33,138 bases of DNA from the NCBI GenBank assembly GCA_903642215.1, contig CAHJWG010000016.1, forward strand, positions 1 to 33,138, written 5' to 3'. The notes under the pieces were generated by a model. It was given only the letters and a program-made list of their open reading frames with translations. It was not told the DNA's origin and ran no database searches. This document shows, in pieces, positions 25,680 to 33,033 of the stretch (position 1 is its first letter; each line of letters starts with the position of its first letter). The DNA comes from Sphingobacteriaceae bacterium. GTDB lineage: Bacteria; Bacteroidota; Bacteroidia; Sphingobacteriales; Sphingobacteriaceae. The translations under genes and the position numbers were made by a program.

Positions 25680-25770
25680 AACTATTATTTGAGCATTGAA
25701 TGAGGAAAATACTTTAAACAATATTTCCGAATTACTACTTTTATCAGCAAAAAATTATAAAAGTTTAAAC

Positions 25771-26190
25771 ATGAAAAGAAATGCAACTGCCGTTTGGAAC
25801 GGTACCGGAAAAGACGGAAAAGGAATAGTAAGCACGCAGAGCGGCGTATTAAAAGATAATCAATATTCGTTCAAAACCCGTTTTGAAGATGGTATCGGCA
25901 CCAACCCGGAAGAACTGATTGCTGCGGCACACGCAAGTTGTTTTTCGATGAAACTAAGTTTTAATATTTCTGCGGAAGGTACTACGCCGGAAGAAATCAA
26001 CACCAAAGCAGATGTAAACTTGAACCCGGAAAAAGGAGAAATCGATACGATCCATTTAACCGTAAAAGTAAAGGCAAGCGGTTTATCCCAGGAAAAATTT
26101 GACGAACTTGTTGCTGATGCCAAAGAAAATTGCCCGGTTTCTAAAGTGTTAAAAGGAGCTACGATTACAATAGATGCTGAATTGCTATAA
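25771..26190 (+). CDS. OsmC-family peroxiredoxin-like protein
   Basis: This 139-aa protein reduces organic hydroperoxides in the OsmC/Ohr family. The two redox cysteines are Cys57 (AAHASCFSM) and Cys121 (ENCPVSK), in the usual positions. The typical start is MKRNATAVWNGTGKDGKG. I chose the ATG at 25771, giving the standard family length, rather than an in-frame TTG at 25696 that would add 25 residues of non-conserved sequence. OsmC rather than Ohr is suggested by the GTNPEELIAAAHASCFSM pattern. A hairpin terminator follows at 26220. Confidence 0.92.
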   Translation: MKRNATAVWNGTGKDGKGIVSTQSGVLKDNQYSFKTRFEDGIGTNPEELIAAAHASCFSMKLSFNISAEGTTPEEINTKADVNLNPEKGEIDTIHLTVKVKASGLSQEKFDELVADAKENCPVSKVLKGATITIDAELL

Positions 26191-26219
26191 CTGAAATTAA
26201 TACAATAAATGATAAAAAT

Positions 26220-26246
26220 GTGAGGCTAATTGGTCTCACTTTTTAT
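26220..26246 (+). terminator. Probable terminator after OsmC
   Basis: GTGAG (26220-26224) pairs with CTCAC (26235-26239), with a 10-base loop, followed by TTTTTAT. The stem is short but sits 30 bp after the OsmC stop in the right orientation. Confidence 0.55.
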
Positions 26247-26259
26247 TTAGGTTTAGTTC

Positions 26260-26283
26260 ATACTTCTTTTACAACCTAAATTT
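26260..26283 (+). repeat. Dispersed RCTTCTTTTA motif, intergenic copy
   Basis: ATACTTCTTTTACAACCTAA then ATTT carries the core and a partial TAAA half. It lies between the OsmC terminator and the LuxE-like gene. Confidence 0.6.
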
Positions 26284-26289
26284 CCGTTT

Positions 26290-26297
26290 TATCTTTA
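26290..26297 (+). promoter_or_regulatory. Possible -7 element before the LuxE-like gene
   Basis: TATCTTTA differs from TAnnTTTG at the last base and ends 3 bases before the ATG at 26301, so a leaderless transcript is possible. No -33 element is clear. Confidence 0.25.
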
Positions 26298-26300
26298 CAA

Positions 26301-27287
26301 ATGATCCTTCCGCAGCAAAACGCTATTTTTTCTATTGCAAACGAAGCAGAATTTTTAGAAAATGCTTTGCAGATTTTTCGTTTTCAGGCGGAAAACTGTG
26401 CGGTTTATAAAACATATTTATCTTATTTAAATATCAACCCGCAGGAAATAAAAACGCTCGAAGAAATTCCTTTTTTACCAATAGAATTTTTTAAATCTCA
26501 TGCAGTTCTCAGCCAAAATCAAAACCCCGAAATTACTTTTTCCAGCTCCGGCACCACCGGAATGACTACCAGCCGGCATTTGGTTTCTGATGTTTCCTGG
26601 TATCAAAACAGCTTTAAAAAGGGGTTTGAACTATTTTACGGCGACATCAAAAACTATGCTTTTCTGGCTTTGCTTCCCTCCTATCTGGAACGGGGCGGCT
26701 CTTCGCTTATCTATATGGTGGAAGATTTAATCACCGAAACTCAAAATTCTGACAGCGGTTTTTACTTGTATAACATTGAAGATTTGTACGATAAATTGAT
26801 GGATTTGCAGCGAAAAAATCAACCCGCAATTTTAATCGGCGTTACGTTTGCATTGCTGGATTTCATCGAAAAGTACAAGCTTGATTTCCCGGAACTGATT
26901 ATCATGGAAACCGGCGGCATGAAAGGCCGCCGCAAAGAAATGATCCGCGAAGAACTGCACGACAAGCTTTGTAACGGCTTTGGCGTTCCGGCAATTCACT
27001 CGGAATATGGCATGACGGAACTGCTTTCCCAAGCCTATTCTTTAGGTGAAGGTTTGTTTAATTGTGTGCCCTGGATGAAAGTTTTGGTTCGCGATACGAA
27101 TGATCCGTTTACCTTGCTTCCCAACGGAAAAACCGGCGGCATCAACGTAATCGATCTGGCCAATATTAATTCCTGCTCGTTTATTGCTACACAGGATTTA
27201 GGGAAAATCCATCCAAACCAGATGTTTGAAGTTTTGGGGCGATTTGATTTTTCGGACATTCGCGGCTGTAATTTGCTGGTTGGTTGA
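26301..27287 (+). CDS. LuxE-like acyl-adenylating protein (LuxE/PaaK family)
   Basis: This 328-aa protein belongs to the adenylate-forming group near LuxE acyl-protein synthetase and PaaK. The phosphate-binding motif SSSGTTG is at 81-87 and EYGMTELLSQAY (about 234-245) gives the A5-type ATP site. LEEIPFLPIEFFKSH is typical of LuxE-like proteins. It is shorter than a full CoA ligase and has little of the C-terminal lid. The acyl substrate and acceptor are unknown, and no luxCD or reductase is present. It forms its own unit between a terminator and the hairpin repeat array. Confidence 0.8.
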   Translation: MILPQQNAIFSIANEAEFLENALQIFRFQAENCAVYKTYLSYLNINPQEIKTLEEIPFLPIEFFKSHAVLSQNQNPEITFSSSGTTGMTTSRHLVSDVSWYQNSFKKGFELFYGDIKNYAFLALLPSYLERGGSSLIYMVEDLITETQNSDSGFYLYNIEDLYDKLMDLQRKNQPAILIGVTFALLDFIEKYKLDFPELIIMETGGMKGRRKEMIREELHDKLCNGFGVPAIHSEYGMTELLSQAYSLGEGLFNCVPWMKVLVRDTNDPFTLLPNGKTGGINVIDLANINSCSFIATQDLGKIHPNQMFEVLGRFDFSDIRGCNLLVG

Positions 27288-27310
27288 TGCTGTTTTTATC
27301 GGTATAAAAT
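27286..27310 (+). repeat. Dispersed motif variant (CTGTTTTTA type), intergenic copy
   Basis: GATGCTGTTTTTATCGGTAT then AAAAT overlaps the LuxE-like stop codon (TGA 27285-27287) and has TTTTA and TAAAA halves. Confidence 0.55.
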
Positions 27311-27316
27311 TGAATT

Positions 27317-27399
27317 TGTCATCCTGAACTTGTTTGAGGATCCCTCGTGAGAAGTAACAAACCAGTTCTGTGAGATGCCGAATAAATTTCGGCATGACA
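27317..27399 (+). repeat. 83-bp double-hairpin repeat, copy 1
   Basis: The unit starts TGTCAT and ends ATGACA (terminal inverted repeat). It contains an ATCCTGAA/TTCAGGAT hairpin, damaged here by one C-to-G change, and an intact ATGCCGAA/TTCGGCAT hairpin. It is a REP-like non-coding element. Confidence 0.85.
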
Positions 27400-27415
27400 A
27401 AGTAAACATGCGTAC

Positions 27416-27498
27416 TGTCATCCTGAACTTGTTTCAGGATCCCTCATGAAAAGTAACAAACCGGTCCTATGGGATGCCGAATAAATTTCGGCATGACA
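27416..27498 (+). repeat. 83-bp double-hairpin repeat, copy 2
   Basis: Same unit with both hairpins perfect: ATCCTGAA/TTCAGGAT (27420-27427 and 27433-27440) and ATGCCGAA/TTCGGCAT (27474-27481 and 27487-27494). The ends are TGTCAT and ATGACA. Confidence 0.85.
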
Positions 27499-27508
27499 GT
27501 TCAACAAA

Positions 27509-27533
27509 ATACTTCTTTTATCGACTAAAAATC
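27509..27533 (+). repeat. Dispersed RCTTCTTTTA motif between hairpin repeats
   Basis: ATACTTCTTTTATCGACTAA then AAATC lies in the spacer between copies 2 and 3. Related copies follow at 27642-27667 and 27776-27800, because the spacer is part of a 134-bp tandem unit. Confidence 0.65.
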
Positions 27534-27549
27534 TGAGTTGAAATTGGGC

Positions 27550-27632
27550 TGTCATCCTGAACTTGTTTCAGGATCCCTCGTGAGAAGTAACAGATCTGTC
27601 CTATGGGATGCCGAATAAATTTCGGCATGACA
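27550..27632 (+). repeat. 83-bp double-hairpin repeat, copy 3
   Basis: Same 83-bp unit with both hairpins intact. Copies 2, 3 and 4 start exactly 134 bp apart (27416, 27550, 27684), the 51-bp spacer carrying a dispersed-motif copy. Confidence 0.85.
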
Positions 27633-27683
27633 GTTCAATAGAATACTTCTTTTATCAACTAAAAATCTGAGTTGAAATTGGGC

Positions 27684-27766
27684 TGTCATCCTGAACTTGT
27701 TTCAGGATTCCTCATGAGAAGTAACAAACCGGTTTTGTGGGATGCCGAATAAATTTCGGCATGACA
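27684..27766 (+). repeat. 83-bp double-hairpin repeat, copy 4
   Basis: Same 83-bp unit, with small substitutions in the middle. It ends 76 bp before the PH/SHOCT gene, whose promoter element lies at 27815-27822. No ORF of note lies in 27288-27842. Confidence 0.85.
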
Positions 27767-27814
27767 GTTCAACAGAATACTTCTTTTATCAACTGAAAAT
27801 TAAGCTTGAAATAC

Positions 27815-27822
27815 TATTTTTG
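27815..27822 (+). promoter_or_regulatory. -7 promoter element for the PH/SHOCT gene
   Basis: TATTTTTG is an exact TAnnTTTG match 20 bases before the ATG at 27843, giving a leader of roughly 14 bases. It lies just after the last motif copy of the repeat array. No clear -33 TTTG. Confidence 0.5.
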
Positions 27823-27842
27823 CCCCACAAATTTTCATCAAA

Positions 27843-28469
27843 ATGATTGAGCAGTTTTTAAAAGATCAGCAAGAACCGAAAGCAGTTGAAAAAATTTATT
27901 CGCGTTTAAACGATTTACTGAACGCAGGCGAAGAAATAATTTACATCGCCGTGCAAAAGAAACCGCTGGTAAATATCACGCCGGATTGTATAGCGATTAC
28001 CAACAAACGTATTTTCTTTTTTACAGCTGTGAATCTGGGTTTGTCGATCAAATTTGTTGATTTTGTTTGGAAAGATGTAGTTGAAGTAAAAATTAAAGAA
28101 GAACTTTTAGGTGCCGTTTTCAGCGTAAAAACCTTAAACGGAGCTGAAACAAGCGGTGATTTTTTGCCGAAAACGCAAGCGCGAAAACTGTATCAATACG
28201 GACAGGAACGCGAGCAAGCCGAACGCGAAGAACGCCGCCAGCGCGACCTGGAAGAAAAACGCGCCGCTTCGGGAACAATTCATACTGATTTGCCAAGATT
28301 TACTTCCACCCAAAGTCAACCGGAAATAGTTGTGCCAAAACCGGCAGAAGAAGTTAAACCAGACGAGCTGACATCAAAATTAAAAAAATTGAAGATGCTG
28401 TTTGACAACGGCTTGATTACCCAGGAAGAATATAATCAAAAGAAATTGGAGTTGTTGAGTGAATTGTAA
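27843..28469 (+). CDS. PH-domain and SHOCT-domain protein
   Basis: This 208-aa soluble protein has an N-terminal bacterial PH-like domain (about 28-120; EEIIYIAVQKKPLVNITPDCIAITNKRIFFF is a standard bPH strand pattern). A charged linker follows, rich in Glu, Arg and Gln (about 122-145, probable coiled coil), then a Pro-rich spacer. A C-terminal SHOCT motif (LKKLKMLFDNGLITQEEYNQKK, about 178-200) ends the protein, the short helix pair found at the ends of many oligomeric or membrane-associated proteins. Function is unknown. It has its own promoter after the repeat array and converges on tyrS with only 36 bp between stops. Confidence 0.85.
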   Translation: MIEQFLKDQQEPKAVEKIYSRLNDLLNAGEEIIYIAVQKKPLVNITPDCIAITNKRIFFFTAVNLGLSIKFVDFVWKDVVEVKIKEELLGAVFSVKTLNGAETSGDFLPKTQARKLYQYGQEREQAEREERRQRDLEEKRAASGTIHTDLPRFTSTQSQPEIVVPKPAEEVKPDELTSKLKKLKMLFDNGLITQEEYNQKKLELLSEL

Positions 28470-28505
28470 CTCACTCAATAATTCCAGCTTTATTAAAATT
28501 AGTTT

Positions 28506-29858
28506 TTACTTTAATAAATTCTTTATTCTTTCTATTTCGAGTTGAATATCATCACAAAATACTACTAAGGCACTGTTCTTTTTCCCTTTCTGTATAAATA
28601 GATATTTATCATTAAACCGGTCAAAACTAGATAACTTTTGATCCTCAGTAACTTTGATTTTGTTTATGTAAATACCACCATTCTTAATCAATTTTTTAGC
28701 TTCTGATTTTGATGTCCGGTTATCATCAGAACTCAAACTCTGCATTTCAGCAAGAAGGTTAACTATATTATCCTGTATAATATGTTCATGAAATGATGTA
28801 TTACCTTCAACGTAGAAAGTAGCAGTGCTACTGAAAATTGTCAAAAATTCTCTTTCTGTAAGCTTCAATAAATCTTTCCATTGAACAGAATTACCAAAAG
28901 TAAAATCAGTAGTGATTTCAATTAATCTAAATGCTTCCTCACCATGAACACGAATGGTTATATCTTTTGCCAAAGCCTTTTGCAAAACGCGTAAATGTGG
29001 CGCAGCATCATGTTCCGTTTCCAAAGCTTCAATATCATGCTTCGTTTGCAGGGTAAAAATCCGGATGTAGCTTTTCGCGTCTGCATCGCCTGCATTCAGC
29101 CAAAACTGGTAAAACTGGTACGGCGAAGTTTTTTCAGCATCCAGCCAAATGTTTCCACTTTCAGATTTGCCAAATTTGCTGCCATCCGCCTTTTTAATCA
29201 GCTGCGTAGTCAAGGCAAACGCTTCGCCCTGATCTTTTCTGCGGATCAATTCTGTGCCGGTAACCATGTTTCCCCATTGATCCGAACCGCCCATTTGCAG
29301 CACGCAATTGCGGTTTTTCCACAGATAATAAAAATCGTAACCCTGGATCAACTGGTAAGAAAATTCAGTGAACGACATGCCATCGCCTTCCAGCCGCTTT
29401 TTAACCGAATCTTTGGCCATCATATAATTTACGGTGATGTGCTTGCCGGCATCGCGGATAAAATCCAGAAAAGAGAAATTTTTGAACCAGTCGTAATTGT
29501 TAACAATCTCCGCTCTGTTTTCACCGCTCTTAAAATCAAGAAACTTTTCTAATTGCGCCTGGATACCGTTTAAATTATGCTGCAAAACATCTGCAGAAAG
29601 TAAATTACGCTCTGCAGATTTCCCGGAAGGATCGCCAACCATGCCTGTTGCGCCGCCAACCAGCACAAAAGGTTTGTGGCCGGCCTGTTGAAAATGAATT
29701 AGCGTCATGATTTGCGCCAAACTGCCCACATGCAGCGAATCCGCTGTCGGATCAAAACCGATATAGCCGGAAACCATACCGTTTTGCAGTTTTTCTTCTA
29801 CTCCGGGCATGCTGTCATGCAGCATTCCTCTCCAACGCAACTCTTCCAAAAAATCCAT
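28506..29858 (-). CDS. tyrS: Tyrosyl-tRNA synthetase
   Basis: This 450-aa class I synthetase charges tRNA-Tyr. The HIGH motif is HVGS at 43-46, the KMSKS motif is KFGKS at 228-232, and the Tyr-binding GYIGFDPTADSLH and GGSDQWGNM are present. The C-terminal S4-like RNA-binding domain is about 375-430 (SKSEAKKLIKNGGIYINK). The protein continues past KYLFIQKGKKN with an extra charged tail (DDIQLEIERIKNLLK), which I do not remember in typical members. The 3' part of the gene (28506 to about 28980, residues about 293-450) is near 29% GC by hand count. The neighbouring N-terminal coding part (28981-29220) is near 46%, so the gene looks mosaic. Confidence 0.94.
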   Translation of the reverse strand: MDFLEELRWRGMLHDSMPGVEEKLQNGMVSGYIGFDPTADSLHVGSLAQIMTLIHFQQAGHKPFVLVGGATGMVGDPSGKSAERNLLSADVLQHNLNGIQAQLEKFLDFKSGENRAEIVNNYDWFKNFSFLDFIRDAGKHITVNYMMAKDSVKKRLEGDGMSFTEFSYQLIQGYDFYYLWKNRNCVLQMGGSDQWGNMVTGTELIRRKDQGEAFALTTQLIKKADGSKFGKSESGNIWLDAEKTSPYQFYQFWLNAGDADAKSYIRIFTLQTKHDIEALETEHDAAPHLRVLQKALAKDITIRVHGEEAFRLIEITTDFTFGNSVQWKDLLKLTEREFLTIFSSTATFYVEGNTSFHEHIIQDNIVNLLAEMQSLSSDDNRTSKSEAKKLIKNGGIYINKIKVTEDQKLSSFDRFNDKYLFIQKGKKNSALVVFCDDIQLEIERIKNLLK

Positions 29859-29881
29859 AAACGTACTTTATTTAAAGGCGG

Positions 29882-29889
29882 CAAAGATA
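29882..29889 (-). promoter_or_regulatory. -7 promoter element for tyrS
   Basis: The minus strand reads TATCTTTG, an exact TAnnTTTG match, 23 bases before the tyrS ATG at 29858. No -33 TTTG at the usual distance. Confidence 0.55.
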
Positions 29890-29925
29890 ACAGAATCGTG
29901 GAAAAGCACGTTTTACAATCAGCAT

Positions 29926-29950
29926 AATGCTTCTTTTACCAGGTAAAAAT
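29926..29950 (+). repeat. Dispersed RCTTCTTTTA motif in a divergent promoter gap
   Basis: AATGCTTCTTTTACCAGGTA then AAAAT has TTTTACC and GGTAAAA as a full inverted repeat with a 2-base spacer. It lies between tyrS (minus) and the AcpH-like gene (plus). Confidence 0.65.
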
Positions 29951-29974
29951 GAGCATTTGCTGTTACTGAAATTG

Positions 29975-29982
29975 TATATTTA
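29975..29982 (+). promoter_or_regulatory. Possible -7 element before the AcpH-like gene
   Basis: TATATTTA matches 7 of 8 positions of TAnnTTTG and ends 6 bases before the ATG at 29989. A TTTG at 29956-29959 is closer than the usual spacing. Confidence 0.3.
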
Positions 29983-29988
29983 CAGGTA

Positions 29989-30660
29989 ATGAATTTTTTA
30001 TCTCACTTTTATTTTGACCGCGATTGTAACGACGCTTACCACGTTTTAGGTTCTGTTATGCCGGATTTGTTGCGCAATGCAGATAAGGAAGCGCAGATAA
30101 AACCAGAACGTTTGCCGCCGCAAAATGATGCCGCCATTTACTCGCTGATTACCGGCTGGAAGAAACACCTGGAGATTGACCAGCATTTTCATTCTTCCGT
30201 TTTTTTTAAACATCACGCCCATCAGCTTAAAATTTTACTTACGCCAGCGGTTAAAGGCTCGGCAGTAAAACCATTTTTTTTAGGCCATATTGCTTTAGAA
30301 CTGATTTTGGATAATTTATTGCTAACTACCCATACTGTTTTTGCAGATGATTTTTATGATCACTTAAAAACTGCCGATGAAGCGCACATTGCTGCTTTTT
30401 TAAAGCTGAACAATGTTGATCCGCAGAAATTTTTGAAATTCTATACCTTATTTATCAACGAAAAATATCTGTATTCCTACACGCAGTTAAACAGCGTGGT
30501 ACATGCTTTAAAAGGAATTTGCCTGCGCATCTGGAAAAATCCGTTTACCAAATCGCAGGAAATAGCTGTAAACGAAGTGGTTGAACTTTATCGTAATGCT
30601 TTATCGGCCAATTTTATGTTGATTTTTGAAGAAATTGAGCTGCTGCTGATCAAACCCTGA
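29989..30660 (+). CDS. AcpH-like (acyl carrier protein phosphodiesterase family) protein
   Basis: This 223-aa protein begins MNFLSHFYFDR with GSVMPDLLRN (Asp26), like the MNFLAHL and GNLLADF blocks of E. coli AcpH. GWKKHLEIDQHFH (His60, Asp64) matches the G-x-x-x-H-x-x-I-D pattern of AcpH, where these residues bind metal. AcpH removes the 4'-phosphopantetheine arm from ACP. The rest is helical and diverged, so the family assignment is fair and the exact reaction uncertain. It sits alone between the tyrS promoter and rpsA. Confidence 0.6.
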   Translation: MNFLSHFYFDRDCNDAYHVLGSVMPDLLRNADKEAQIKPERLPPQNDAAIYSLITGWKKHLEIDQHFHSSVFFKHHAHQLKILLTPAVKGSAVKPFFLGHIALELILDNLLLTTHTVFADDFYDHLKTADEAHIAAFLKLNNVDPQKFLKFYTLFINEKYLYSYTQLNSVVHALKGICLRIWKNPFTKSQEIAVNEVVELYRNALSANFMLIFEEIELLLIKP

Positions 30661-30732
30661 TTCCTGTTGCTTAGAAAATGTTGGATTGAAAATAAAATCA
30701 GTTCAAAATCAATCAAATAGCTGAAAACTTTT

Positions 30733-30762
30733 TTTGATGTAGCTATAATTTTTTTATTTTTG
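30733..30762 (+). promoter_or_regulatory. Bacteroidota-type promoter for rpsA
   Basis: TTTG (30733-30736) and TATTTTTG (30755-30762) are separated by 18 bp, close to the -33/-7 arrangement of Bacteroidota promoters, with a T-rich stretch between. The leader to the ATG at 30802 would be about 34 bases. This is the best complete promoter in the window. Confidence 0.65.
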
Positions 30763-30801
30763 CAGTCCAAATATTTTTGGGAAAAGGAGATAAATTATTT
30801 A

Positions 30802-32754
30802 ATGGCAAAAAAACAAGAAGCAGAAAAAGAATTACAAGCAAAACAAGCTGAACTTCAGGACGCAGGAAACCTGCAATCGGAGAAAGAAAACATTGAATCA
30901 GAAGCAGATTCGAACTTAATCGAATCCATCAAATCTAATCTGGCACAGCCTGCCGGCGATTTTGACTGGGATGCTGATGAAAAGAAATTCGGTAATTACT
31001 CTAACGAAGACCGTGAAAAATTAGAACATCTTTATGATGGCACATTTCATTCGATCAACAAAGGAGAAATTATCAGTGGTACGGTAGTTACCATCAACTC
31101 AAAAGATGTGGTATTAAATATAGGGTTCAAATCTGATGGTTTGGTTTCTGTATCTGAATTTCGCGATATGCCTGATTTGAAAAAAGGCGATACCGTTGAT
31201 GTTTATGTTGAATCTCAGGAAGATGCTAACGGTCAGTTAGTTCTGTCCCGTAAACGTGCCAAAACCCAACGCTCTTGGGAACGTATTAATGAAGCTTTAG
31301 AAAAAGATGAAATCATTGAAGGTTATGTAAAAAGCAGAACCAAAGGTGGTTTAATTGTAGATATCATTGGTGTGGAAGCCTTTTTACCAGGCTCTCAGAT
31401 CGATATTAAACCTATCCGCGACTACGATATTTATGTAGGTAAAACGATGGAGTTTAAGGTGGTTAAAATTAATCACGAGTTTAAAAATGTTGTCGTTTCT
31501 CACAAAGTATTGATCGAGGATGATTTGGAAAACCAAAAAACTGAGATTGTTGCCAAGTTAGAGAAAGGACAAATTTTAGAAGGAACCGTTAAAAACATTA
31601 CTGATTTCGGTGTATTTATCGATTTAGGCGGTGTTGACGGTTTATTGCACATTACAGATATTTCCTGGGGCCGTATCGAGCATCCGCGCGAAGTTTTATC
31701 ATTAGATCAAAAAATTAACGTTGTTGTTTTAGATTTTGATGATGAGAAAAAACGTATCGCTTTAGGCTTGAAACAATTAACGCCTCACCCTTGGCAAAGC
31801 TTAACTCAGGATCTTCAAATTGGCTCTGTAGTTAAAGGTAAAATTGTTACTGTTGCTGATTATGGTGCTTTCCTGGAAATTATTCCGGGCGTGGAAGGTT
31901 TAATCCACGTGTCAGAAATGTCATGGTCTCAAAACTTACGCAGTCCGCAGGAATTCTTAAAAGTTGGTGATGAAGTTGAAGCACAGGTTTTAACATTAGA
32001 CCGCGATGAGCGTAAAATGTCATTAGGCATCAAGCAGTTAACGCCTGATCCTTGGCAGCAAGCTGCAACAAAATATCCTGTTGGCAGTCAGCATAAAGCA
32101 GTTGTTAAAAACATGACTAACTTTGGTGTTTTTGTTGAATTGGAAGACGGAATTGATGGTTTAATCCATATTTCCGACCTTTCCTGGTCTAAAAAAGTAA
32201 ATCATCCGAATGAATTTACTAAAGTTGGCGAAACATTAGATGTTGTAGTTTTAGAACTGGACGTTGATAACCGCAAATTAAGCTTGGGCCACAAACAACT
32301 GGAAGAAAACCCTTGGGATACTTTCGAAACTATTTTTAATGTAGATTCCGTTCATCAGGGAACCGTAATTAAAGTTACTGATAAAGGTTCTGTCGTTGCC
32401 TTGCCTTATGGTGTTGAAGGATTTGTTCCGACAAAACATGCTATTCAGGAAGATGGAAAACCACTTAAAACAGAAGATGTTGCTGAGTTTAAAGTAATTG
32501 AATTTAACAAAGACAGCAAACGTATCGTGATATCACATTCACGTATTTGGGAAGATGCCCGTGCAGAAGCCCGTATGGAAGAATTTGATAAACGTAAAAA
32601 AGAAGCAAAAGCTTCAACGGTTGCGGTTAAGAAAGTGAAAGAATCTGTTGAAAAATCTACCCTTGGCGATTTGAGCGTTTTAGCCCAGTTAAAAGAGCAG
32701 ATGGAAGGTGCAGAAAGTGATGCACGTAAATCCGGTAAATCAGAAGAAAAATAA
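30802..32754 (+). CDS. rpsA: 30S ribosomal protein S1
   Basis: This 650-aa protein of the small ribosomal subunit helps mRNA bind. A Glu/Lys/Gln-rich N-terminal extension (1-60) is followed by six S1 RNA-binding repeats beginning near residues 87, 168, 255, 340, 428 and 514. Repeats 3-5 are the most regular (DFGVFIDLGGVDGLLHITD, YGAFLEIIPGVEGLIHVSE, NFGVFVELEDGIDGLIHIS), and a charged C-terminal tail follows. I chose the ATG at 30802: the longer TTG start at 30760 falls inside the -7 promoter element. AGGAG at 30784-30788 is a rare but distant Shine-Dalgarno-like site. A strong terminator follows. Confidence 0.96.
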   Translation: MAKKQEAEKELQAKQAELQDAGNLQSEKENIESEADSNLIESIKSNLAQPAGDFDWDADEKKFGNYSNEDREKLEHLYDGTFHSINKGEIISGTVVTINSKDVVLNIGFKSDGLVSVSEFRDMPDLKKGDTVDVYVESQEDANGQLVLSRKRAKTQRSWERINEALEKDEIIEGYVKSRTKGGLIVDIIGVEAFLPGSQIDIKPIRDYDIYVGKTMEFKVVKINHEFKNVVVSHKVLIEDDLENQKTEIVAKLEKGQILEGTVKNITDFGVFIDLGGVDGLLHITDISWGRIEHPREVLSLDQKINVVVLDFDDEKKRIALGLKQLTPHPWQSLTQDLQIGSVVKGKIVTVADYGAFLEIIPGVEGLIHVSEMSWSQNLRSPQEFLKVGDEVEAQVLTLDRDERKMSLGIKQLTPDPWQQAATKYPVGSQHKAVVKNMTNFGVFVELEDGIDGLIHISDLSWSKKVNHPNEFTKVGETLDVVVLELDVDNRKLSLGHKQLEENPWDTFETIFNVDSVHQGTVIKVTDKGSVVALPYGVEGFVPTKHAIQEDGKPLKTEDVAEFKVIEFNKDSKRIVISHSRIWEDARAEARMEEFDKRKKEAKASTVAVKKVKESVEKSTLGDLSVLAQLKEQMEGAESDARKSGKSEEK

Positions 32755-32775
32755 TTGAACCTCTTTTTTAATATC

Positions 32776-32807
32776 AAAGCCTTTCCTTTTTTGGAAAGGC
32801 TTTTTTT
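32776..32807 (+). terminator. Strong rho-independent terminator after rpsA
   Basis: AAAGCCTTTCC (32776-32786) pairs perfectly with GGAAAGGCTTT (32793-32803), an 11-bp stem with a 6-base T loop, followed by a T run to 32807. It lies 22 bp after the rpsA stop. Confidence 0.9.
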
Positions 32808-32822
32808 ATGAATAAAAAATTT

Positions 32823-32928
32823 GATGCTTCTTTTATCCACCTAAAATAGAGTTTGGTTAGCTTGAACTTGTTTCAGTAAAAATAGCAGACCTTGCGTGTT
32901 GGATGCCGAAACAAGTTCGGCATGACTA
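32823..32928 (+). repeat. Tandem repeat unit 1 of about 105 bp with hairpin
   Basis: The unit opens with the dispersed motif (GATGCTTCTTTTATCCACCT then AAAATAG) and ends with the hairpin ATGCCGAA (32903-32910) and TTCGGCAT (32916-32923). GAACTTGTTTC (32864-32874) has its exact reverse complement GAAACAAGTTC at 32908-32918. It is related to, but diverged from, the 83-bp repeats at 27317. Confidence 0.8.
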
Positions 32929-33033
32929 AATACTTCTTTTATCCACCTAAAATAGAGTTTGGTCAGCTTGAACTTGTTTCAATAGAAATAGCAGACCTTG
33001 CGTGTTGAATGCCGAAACAAGTTCGGCATGACT
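32929..33033 (+). repeat. Tandem repeat unit 2 of about 105 bp
   Basis: A close copy of unit 1, opening with AATACTTCTTTTATCC and ending with the same ATGCCGAA/TTCGGCAT hairpin. Confidence 0.8.

Noticed and set aside
25696..25770. N-terminal extension of OsmC from a TTG
   Set aside because: The extra 25 residues are not typical of OsmC, and the ATG at 25771 gives the normal length and start.
27317..27766. Hairpin repeats considered as a CRISPR array
   Set aside because: Units are 83 bp with internal hairpins, spacers are themselves repeated, and no cas genes are present.
28995..29552. 185-aa plus-strand ORF inside tyrS
   Set aside because: It lies antisense to the catalytic domain of tyrS, with no domain or start context of its own.
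30760..30801. N-terminal extension of ribosomal protein S1 from a TTG
   Set aside because: The TTG overlaps the -7 promoter element, and the ATG at 30802 gives the usual MAKKQ-type start.
32445..32840. 131-aa minus-strand ORF over the rpsA 3' end
   Set aside because: It would cross the rpsA terminator hairpin and has a low-complexity Ser-rich composition. It is a shadow of rpsA.
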